DNA of 64,000 bases from NCBI RefSeq assembly GCF_001652275.1, contig NZ_LVZK01000001.1, forward strand, positions 1,364,001 through 1,428,000, written 5' to 3'. Below are positions 58,482 through 64,000 of this stretch, one piece after another. The number at the start of each line of letters is the position of its first letter. The first letter of the stretch is position 1. A model generated the notes under the pieces. It saw only the letters and a program-made list of their open reading frames with translations. It was not told the origin of the DNA and searched no databases. A program made the position numbers and the translations under genes. Origin of the DNA: Peptidiphaga gingivicola. GTDB lineage: Bacteria; Actinomycetota; Actinomycetes; Actinomycetales; Actinomycetaceae.

Positions 58482-60110
58482 ATGAGCTTGCTAACCCGAC
58501 GCCTTGCAAAGAACATCGCCGATCGGACGGTCGAAAGGAGCTCGCAAAAGGTCAACCGCGACCGGAGGCACCCGGAGAGAATTCGGATGCCGAAGCTAGT
58601 CCTGTGGACCGGCGCCGGAATGTTCTTTTTCGGGATATTCGTGGTCGCCTCCTCTGTTTTAATCGAACAGGACTACCCCATAACGGGGATAGTCATCGGT
58701 TCGCTCTTCGCGCTTCTCCTTGGCGTGCCGTCCCTGTTTGCATACAAGAACTTTTGGTACTCGATCGACCCTGAGGGCGTCTCTTTCCGGCTTGCCTTCA
58801 GCGGCGAGAAGAGAATCAGGTTTGTGGACATCGTGTCGAAAGAGGTCATTCAGCGACAAAAGGGCGATGTCCTGAGGATGCAGGATTCGCATGGGACGAG
58901 GTTCCAGATTTCGGCGCCTTTTTTCGACACCCTGCCCATCCTGGCGCGCTTTGGCTTCTACGACCAGTTTCAACGCTGGCCCTCCCCTCAGGAATTGGAC
59001 GAATTCACCGGAGGAGCTCCCGGAGTGGCGGGCACCATGTATCACCAGGGCGCCTTCAGCCAGCAGTCGCAGTCGGGATCTGAGCATCCCGGAGGCCGCG
59101 TTCCCAGCCAGATAAATGCCCGGTTTCCGTGGGGCTCCCCGAAAGCGGGGAACGCACCCGTGGGCGCGGGGCAATTCCCGCAGAATTCCGAGCAGTTCGG
59201 AGCCGCGCCGGAGGCCCCGCAGCCGATGGGATACGACCATCCGGCCGACGTCGATTCGAGTTATTCTCTCGATCCGGCCTTCCGCCGCCCCGAGCCGCCT
59301 GCGTCGTCCGAGCCCGCCGCAGTCAATTCGCAGCCTGACCCGCTTGACGACGATCCCACCGTTTTCGGTCCGCAGGCCGGCGGAGCCGCGGGGCAAGGCA
59401 TCGTGCCTCCTGCAGGCGCCGGCATGGCGGGCCAAGGCGCCATGCCGCCCCAGCTCGCCGGAGGCTTCCCTGCGGCGGGGGGCTATCCTCCCGTGAGCGC
59501 CCCCTCGGCCGACTACGCGCAGACTCCCGGCTATCCGCAGCCTTCTGGCCCCCCGCAGGCCCCCGGTTACCAGCCGCCTTCGGGCTATCCACAGGTCCCC
59601 GGCTATCCTCAGCCTTCCGGCGCGCCCCTTGGGACCGGGCCTCAACCCGCCGGGCCTCAGGCGCCGATGGATCCCTCGGGTTTTGAGGGATACGATGCCG
59701 ACGAAACGGTCTTCACCGGTCGAGGGGCCGGCGTCGCGCCCTTGCCGCCGGCGGAAGCCCCCGATCCGGACGCCACGGTGCTCGGAGTCCGCTCCTATGA
59801 GGCCGAAGGTCTGGCCCAGCAGATTCCCTCCCGCCTCGCGCCGCCGTCGGATCCTGCCCAGGCCGTCTCGGCCCCGCAAGCGGGCCCTCGCGAAGGCGGG
59901 GAGGAGCAAAGCGAAGACCCGGAGGCCACCGTTTTCGGCATGCCGTCTTACGGCGAGTTCGCCCGCTACCCGAACGGCCCGGGCGCCCAGGTGCCCTACG
60001 GCGAAGTCGCGCCCGAGGAGACGGACGGGCAGCAGGGGCAACAGGGAAATTCGCGAGGCGTCGGCGGATACTCCCCGGGGGGATCGGGAATCCTCGGCAA
60101 CGGGCGCTGA
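58482..60110 (+). CDS. Two-TM protein with PH-like domain and repetitive Pro/Gly tail
   Basis: 542 residues. Two N-terminal transmembrane helices (about 38-62 and 68-88) are followed by a short strand-rich segment (YSIDPEGVSFRLAFSGEKRIRFVDIVSKEVIQ) resembling a bacterial PH-like domain. From about 175 on the protein is disordered: PGYPQPSG-like units repeat three times at 348-380, and four acidic-TV(F/L) motifs occur around Thr293 (DDDPTVFG), Thr409 (DADETVF), Thr432 (DPDATVLG) and Thr483 (DPEATVFG). Repeated acidic-Thr-Val-hydrophobic sites suggest phosphorylation by a Ser/Thr kinase and FHA-domain binding; this is inference. It is 90 bp after the DUF3017-like gene. Confidence 0.8.
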   Translation: MSLLTRRLAKNIADRTVERSSQKVNRDRRHPERIRMPKLVLWTGAGMFFFGIFVVASSVLIEQDYPITGIVIGSLFALLLGVPSLFAYKNFWYSIDPEGVSFRLAFSGEKRIRFVDIVSKEVIQRQKGDVLRMQDSHGTRFQISAPFFDTLPILARFGFYDQFQRWPSPQELDEFTGGAPGVAGTMYHQGAFSQQSQSGSEHPGGRVPSQINARFPWGSPKAGNAPVGAGQFPQNSEQFGAAPEAPQPMGYDHPADVDSSYSLDPAFRRPEPPASSEPAAVNSQPDPLDDDPTVFGPQAGGAAGQGIVPPAGAGMAGQGAMPPQLAGGFPAAGGYPPVSAPSADYAQTPGYPQPSGPPQAPGYQPPSGYPQVPGYPQPSGAPLGTGPQPAGPQAPMDPSGFEGYDADETVFTGRGAGVAPLPPAEAPDPDATVLGVRSYEAEGLAQQIPSRLAPPSDPAQAVSAPQAGPREGGEEQSEDPEATVFGMPSYGEFARYPNGPGAQVPYGEVAPEETDGQQGQQGNSRGVGGYSPGGSGILGNGR

Positions 60111-60251
60111 TTCGACAGCGCATGCGGCAATCCGACGGCGAGAGGAGGCCCGCATGCGCGTGTCGGCGCCGATCGTCCCGCCAAAGTTCGCCCGCCGGCG
60201 GCTGGCCCCGCTTCCGCCGTGTGCTCCTGCGCCACCTTGAACGGTGAAGTC

Positions 60252-60280
60252 TTGACGCCAAAGGCTCCATAGCGTAACGT
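60252..60280 (+). promoter_or_regulatory. metPS promoter
   Basis: TTGACG (60252-60257), a 17-bp spacer and TAACGT (60275-60280) make the best -35/-10 pair in the window. Transcription would start near 60287, about 66 nt before metP. Confidence 0.7.
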
Positions 60281-60352
60281 TGTCCGGTCTGGCGCGATAC
60301 AGCCGTTGTCTATGCGTGCTTTCGCGGAACCGAAGGGAAGAAGGGAGCCACG

Positions 60353-61951
60353 GTGAGTACTTCGCGTACCGAAAGCCGCGGCACAGCAGCAAAGAACACC
60401 GATGCGTCGGGGCGCGAGCAGTGGGGAAGCCAGCTTGGCTTTCTCGTAGCCGCAATCGGCTCGGCCATCGGTTTGGGAAACATCTGGCGTTTCCCAGGCG
60501 TCGCCTATGAAAACGGCGGCGGGGCGTTTATGATCCCCTACGTCGTCGCTTTGCTCGGCGCAGGCATTCCCATTCTCTTCCTCGACTACGCCCTTGGCCA
60601 CCGTTTCCGTGGAAGCGCTCCGGCCGTCTTCCGCAGGATTTCGAAGAAATTGGAATTCCTCGGATGGTGGCAGGTCCTCCTGTGCTTCGTCATCATGACG
60701 TACTACGCCGTGATCATCGCCTGGTCTTTGCGCTACGTCTTCTATTCGGCGAACGTCGCGTGGGGCAAGGGAAGCAACGCCGCCAATCATTTCAACAACT
60801 TTATCGAGGCGGCCCCCGCGCCCCAGTACTCGCTCGCCCCCGTGTGGAACGTCGCCCTTCCGCTCGCCGTGGTATGGATCGTGGTGCTCGTGGCCATCGG
60901 GCGGGGCGTCTCGCGCGGCATCGAGGTTGCGAACAAGGTCTTCCTGCCGCTCCTCGTCGTCCTTTTCGTCGCCCTGGTGCTGCGGGCCCTCACGCTTCCC
61001 GGCGCCTCCGAGGGCTTGAACGCCCTGTGGACGCCCGATTTCTCCGCGTTGAAAGAGCCGAAAGTCTGGCTGGCGGCCTTCACTCAGATCTTCTACTCGC
61101 TGTCGGTTGCCTTCGGCATCATGCTGACCTACGCCAGCTATCTCAGACGCCGCTCTAACCTCGTGGGAACCGGCCTGGTCGCGTCCTTCGCCAATTCCTC
61201 CTTCGAGATTCTGGCCGGAATCGGCGTTTTCGCCACCCTCGGATTCATGGCCGCGCAACAAAACACATCGATCGGCAATCTCGAAGGCGTCCAGGGGATC
61301 AAGCTTTCCTTCATCACGTTCCCCGCCGTCATCTCAGAGATGCCGGGCGGCGCAATTTTCGGCGTCCTTTTCTTCCTGTCGCTGGCCTTCGCGGGCATCA
61401 CGTCGCTCATTTCGCTCGTTCAAGTCGTCGCCGCGGGCGTCGCCGAGAAATTCAATCTCAGGCCCGCCGCCTCGGCCATGGCCGTCGGAATTCCCGCGGC
61501 AGCCGTCTCCCTCATGGTTTTCGGCACAAAGTCGGGAATTTACTCGCTCGACGTCGTAGACGCCTACATCAACGCGATCGGAGTGGTGGCCTCCGCCGTC
61601 CTCGTCTGCCTCATAACGGCTTACGGGGTGCGCAATCTCAAGCAGTTGCAGAGGCACCTCAACTTCGTCTCCGAAACGGGGAACCTCGTCGGGGCGTGGT
61701 GGCGGTGGCTCGTCGGCGTCGTCGTCCCGGCTTTCCTCAGCTATGTGCTCGTCAGCGGCATCGTCGGCTACATTCGCAACCAGTACGACGCGAAATCGTA
61801 CACGCGAGGGTTCGAGAACGCTTTCGGATGGGGGTCCGTGGCCGTGGTCTTCGTCGGAGCGCTCGTCTTCACCCTGATCAGATGGCGCACGCCGGTCGAT
61901 GACTTCGAACCCATTTCGCTCGAGGCTTCGAACACAGGGGGTGCACGATGA
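60353..61951 (+). CDS. metP: NSS-family sodium-dependent transporter, MetP type
   Basis: 532 residues, about 11-12 helices. The NSS signature GFLVAAIGSAIGLGNIWRFP is at residues about 27-46, followed by YENGGGAFMIPYVVAL; later LNALWTPDFSALKEPKVWLAAFTQIFYSLSVAFGIMLTYASY is the substrate/sodium region. In Corynebacterium the homologous MetP with the small MetS subunit imports methionine and alanine with Na+. GTG 60353 has GGGAG upstream. Its stop overlaps the metS start (ATGA). Confidence 0.93.
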   Translation: MSTSRTESRGTAAKNTDASGREQWGSQLGFLVAAIGSAIGLGNIWRFPGVAYENGGGAFMIPYVVALLGAGIPILFLDYALGHRFRGSAPAVFRRISKKLEFLGWWQVLLCFVIMTYYAVIIAWSLRYVFYSANVAWGKGSNAANHFNNFIEAAPAPQYSLAPVWNVALPLAVVWIVVLVAIGRGVSRGIEVANKVFLPLLVVLFVALVLRALTLPGASEGLNALWTPDFSALKEPKVWLAAFTQIFYSLSVAFGIMLTYASYLRRRSNLVGTGLVASFANSSFEILAGIGVFATLGFMAAQQNTSIGNLEGVQGIKLSFITFPAVISEMPGGAIFGVLFFLSLAFAGITSLISLVQVVAAGVAEKFNLRPAASAMAVGIPAAAVSLMVFGTKSGIYSLDVVDAYINAIGVVASAVLVCLITAYGVRNLKQLQRHLNFVSETGNLVGAWWRWLVGVVVPAFLSYVLVSGIVGYIRNQYDAKSYTRGFENAFGWGSVAVVFVGALVFTLIRWRTPVDDFEPISLEASNTGGAR

Positions 61952-62196
61952 CTTCCAGCGCCGTGATCTTCATGCTCGTGACCGTGCTCATCGTGTGGGG
62001 CGGGCTTGTCGCCTCCGTCGTCGCTCTGGTCGTCAGGGGGCGCCGCCAGGGACGCGAAACACAAACCGCGGTTGTGATGGAAACTCTCGAATCTGAACGT
62101 TCCGAGCCCGGCGTGGCGGGCTTCAAGCAGGGCGAAAGCGCGGCGGGCTCCGAAGGCGAAGGAACTGTCGGCTCCGAAGGCGAGTCTGAGGCCTGA
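61948..62196 (+). CDS. metS: MetS-type small subunit of NSS transporter
   Basis: 82 residues: one N-terminal transmembrane helix (VIFMLVTVLIVWGGLVASVVALVV) and a polar tail, the layout of the methionine/alanine importer small subunit that MetP needs. It overlaps metP by ATGA. The tail contains a 24-bp-period duplication (GGCTCCGAAGGCGA at 62146-62159 and 62170-62183), giving GSEGEGTVGSEGES, and is longer than in the members I know. Confidence 0.9.
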   Translation: MTSSAVIFMLVTVLIVWGGLVASVVALVVRGRRQGRETQTAVVMETLESERSEPGVAGFKQGESAAGSEGEGTVGSEGESEA

Positions 62197-62226
62197 ACCG
62201 AGGCCTGAGCCTTGGGAGGGGACGGG

Positions 62227-63714
62227 ATGAGCACAGAGACGAAAGGCAACCGCGGCTCGGCGCAGGCTGGCAACTCGGCCGACGGCGGGCTTCGCCGGGC
62301 GCTGACCAATCGGCACATCCAGATGATCGCTCTGGGCGGGGCGATCGGGACGGGTCTGTTTTACGGTTCGGCGGCGGGAATCAAGCTGGCCGGCCCGTCG
62401 ATCCTCCTGGCATACGCGCTGGGCGGGATCGTCATTTTTTTCGTGGTGCGCGCGATGGGGGAGATGTCGGTCCACCGGCCGAGCTCGGGCTCGTTCAGCC
62501 GCTATGCTAATGACTACTGGAGCCCCCGGGCGGGGTTCGTGGCCGGATGGAACTACTGGTTCAACTACATCGCCGTGGCGATGGCCGAACTCACGGTGGT
62601 CGGCCAGTACGTTCAATATTGGTTTCCCTCGGTTCCGGCATGGGCTTCGGCGGCCGCCGTGCTGCTTGTCATCACCGCCGTCAACCTCGTCGGGGTGAGG
62701 GCGTTCGGCGAATTCGAATTCTGGTTCGCCATCATCAAGGTCGCAGCCGTCGTCGGAATGATCGTTCTGGGCCTCTACGTGATTGCGGCGGGGGTCAACT
62801 CCAATCCCCACCTGCCCGACCCCTCCTTCTCCCACCTTTTCGATCGCGGAGGCTTTTTCCCCCGAGAGCTCGACGGTTTCCTCGTCTCCCTGGTTTTCGT
62901 CATGTTTTCCTTCGGAGGCATCGAGCTCATCGGGATAACCGCGGGCGAGGCCGAAAACCCGCAGCGGTCCATTCCCAAGGCCGTCAACCAGGTGGTCTAC
63001 CGCATCCTCATCTTCTACATCGGCGCGCTATTCGTCGTCATGGCCGTGGTGCCGTGGGACGCGATCGACGGCAAGCTCAGCCCCTTCGTCCAGATCTTCG
63101 ACTCCGTGGGCATCAAGGCCGCTGCGCACATGCTGAATTTCGTCGTCCTGACCGCCGCGCTGTCCGTGTACAACTCCGGCCTGTATTCCAACGGCCGCAT
63201 GCTTTATTCGCTTGCGTGGCAGGGCAACGCCCCGAAGGCGTTCACCAAGCTCTCCCACCGCGGAATCCCCTACGTCGGCGTGCTCTTCTCCTCGCTCGTG
63301 ACGGCGACGGCCGTGGCGATTGTCTACTTCCTGCCGGAAACGGCTTTCACGATCGTCATCTCGACGGCGCTGGCGTCGGGGATCATATCCTGGGCCATCA
63401 TTTTGATCACTCAGAGGAAGTTCAGGAAAGCCATCGGACCCCAGGGCGAGGCGGAGCTTTCATTCAAGCTCCCGGGCGGCAAAACGACGAACTCAATTGT
63501 TCTCGCCGCGCTGGGAGGGCTCCTTGCGCTCATGGCCTTCAGCGCCGACTACCGAACGGCGGCAATCGTCCTCCCAATCTGGCTCGCCATTCTATTCGTC
63601 GCCTACGAGGTCGGACGGCGGAGGAGCGGGCTCGGCGGGCCGGGCCGGAACGAAGGCCCGGGCGGACAAGCCCCGTCCGACGACGCCGACGAGTCGGCGC
63701 GCCCAAAGATATGA
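62227..63714 (+). CDS. APC-family amino-acid permease
   Basis: 495 residues, 12 predicted helices of the AAT family: LTNRHIQMIALGGAIGTGLF, GEMSVHRPSSGSFSRYA, AGWNYWFNYIAVAMAEL, VFVMFSFGGIELIGITAGEAENPQ and YNSGLYSNGRMLYSLA. Proton-coupled import of an amino acid; specificity unknown, somewhat like the proline/asparagine/aromatic group. ATG 62227 has GGAGGGG upstream. It follows metS by 30 bp and is probably in the same transcript. A paralogue starts 7 bp downstream. Confidence 0.9.
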   Translation: MSTETKGNRGSAQAGNSADGGLRRALTNRHIQMIALGGAIGTGLFYGSAAGIKLAGPSILLAYALGGIVIFFVVRAMGEMSVHRPSSGSFSRYANDYWSPRAGFVAGWNYWFNYIAVAMAELTVVGQYVQYWFPSVPAWASAAAVLLVITAVNLVGVRAFGEFEFWFAIIKVAAVVGMIVLGLYVIAAGVNSNPHLPDPSFSHLFDRGGFFPRELDGFLVSLVFVMFSFGGIELIGITAGEAENPQRSIPKAVNQVVYRILIFYIGALFVVMAVVPWDAIDGKLSPFVQIFDSVGIKAAAHMLNFVVLTAALSVYNSGLYSNGRMLYSLAWQGNAPKAFTKLSHRGIPYVGVLFSSLVTATAVAIVYFLPETAFTIVISTALASGIISWAIILITQRKFRKAIGPQGEAELSFKLPGGKTTNSIVLAALGGLLALMAFSADYRTAAIVLPIWLAILFVAYEVGRRRSGLGGPGRNEGPGGQAPSDDADESARPKI

Positions 63715-64000
63715 GGAATCGATGAACGGTCACAGCGGCACGAGCTCTGGGAAGGACGGGCGATTGGGACGGCGAGCGGCCGAATCGCTCGACGCCCGGC
63801 GCGAGGACGCGTTCGACGACGTCGTCGCCCGGAAAGACCCTGAAGGCCTCCGCAAGGGTCTGACCACCCGGCACATCCAGATGATCGCCTTTGGCGGGGC
63901 GATCGGGACGGGTCTGTTTTACGGTTCGGCGGCGGGAATCAAGCTGGCCGGCCCGTCGCTTCTCCTGGCATACGCGCTGGGCGGGATCGTCATTTTCTTC
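62302..64000. repeat. Near-identical segment in tandem permease genes
   Basis: 62302-62442 and 63860-64000 (141 bp each) are about 94% identical, with a 66-bp exact match (62335-62400 and 63893-63958), whereas the sequences before them are unrelated. The match may go on beyond the window. Confidence 0.85.
63722..64000 (+). CDS. APC-family amino-acid permease, N-terminal part
   Basis: 93 codons are visible before the window ends. After a longer charged N-terminus (about 45 residues) the frame reads LTTRHIQMIAFGGAIGTGLFYGSAAGIKLAGPSLLLAYALGG, paralogous to the preceding permease. The DNA of 63860-64000 matches 62302-62442 at all but about eight positions, including 66 identical bases. GAGGAA three nt before the ATG is its ribosome site. 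Confidence 0.9.
   Translation, partial: MNGHSGTSSGKDGRLGRRAAESLDARREDAFDDVVARKDPEGLRKGLTTRHIQMIAFGGAIGTGLFYGSAAGIKLAGPSLLLAYALGGIVIFF

Noticed and set aside
59520-59640. Regularly spaced repeats as a CRISPR-like array
   Set aside because: They are in-frame PGYPQPSG codon repeats of a protein tail, with no constant repeat or unique spacer structure.
1-64000. tRNA, rRNA, insertion sequences, prophage genes, toxin-antitoxin pairs
   Set aside because: Looked for in spacers and by protein motifs; none could be supported by eye.

Overview
This is a GC-rich, densely coded bacterial window, most consistent with a facultatively anaerobic actinobacterium; I would guess Actinomycetaceae or a relative, but no rRNA is present to settle it. 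The evidence is the strong G/C third-position bias, frequent GTG starts, probable leaderless promoters (a -10 box 6-7 nt before the start codon), actinobacterial families (DUF6350 beside purN/purH, MetP/MetS, 180-kDa-type glutamate dehydrogenase, PcrA with Tudor tail) and a pyruvate formate-lyase/phosphotransacetylase/acetate kinase fermentation set. No tRNA, rRNA, insertion sequence, prophage or CRISPR array was recognised.

Layout. 1-4.8 kb: end of a metallo-beta-lactamase-fold hydrolase, a TetR regulator and a fixABCX electron-transfer operon closed by a strong terminator. 4.9-8.3 kb: a secreted RCC1-repeat protein and a large lipoprotein, crossed by an AT-rich block. 8.7-17.2 kb: an ABC-class ATPase, pta-ackA on the minus strand, then rluA-like, guaA and a small unknown gene. 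17.4-22.8 kb: an FSA/TalC-type aldolase, about 1 kb with little content, then a pyruvate formate-lyase locus in which the glycyl-radical domain is a separate 83-residue gene (core, radical subunit, activase), followed by a Mop molybdate-binding protein. 22.9-33 kb: isochorismatase-type hydrolase, PcrA helicase, TfoX-like and NTF2-like proteins, an Old Yellow Enzyme, a DUF4242 protein, an alpha/beta hydrolase-TetR operon with a clear operator, and an orphan PAS protein. 33-46.6 kb: sucCD; a tightly overlapping minus-strand operon (CDP-alcohol phosphatidyltransferase, CDP-diglyceride synthase, membrane protein, CDF transporter); nagBA; and DUF6350-purN-esterase-small membrane protein-purH. 46.7-64 kb: putA convergent with the giant NAD-glutamate dehydrogenase, a FAD reductase, a LysP-like permease, a two-TM protein with a repetitive tail, metPS, and two tandem amino-acid permeases, the second cut by the window edge.

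Physiology. The genes describe mixed-acid fermentation of pyruvate to formate and acetate with ATP from AckA, beside amino-acid use: uptake (LysP, MetPS, two permeases), proline to glutamate (PutA), glutamate to 2-oxoglutarate (GDH), with succinyl-CoA synthetase nearby. FixABCX offers an electron outlet to ferredoxin or quinone. The most notable item is the split pyruvate formate-lyase. Next are the phospholipid-type operon whose transferase carries an altered catalytic motif, and the 58.5-60.1 kb protein with four acidic-TVF/TVL motifs. Short tandem duplications (period 15-26 bp) recur at gene ends and in spacers throughout.
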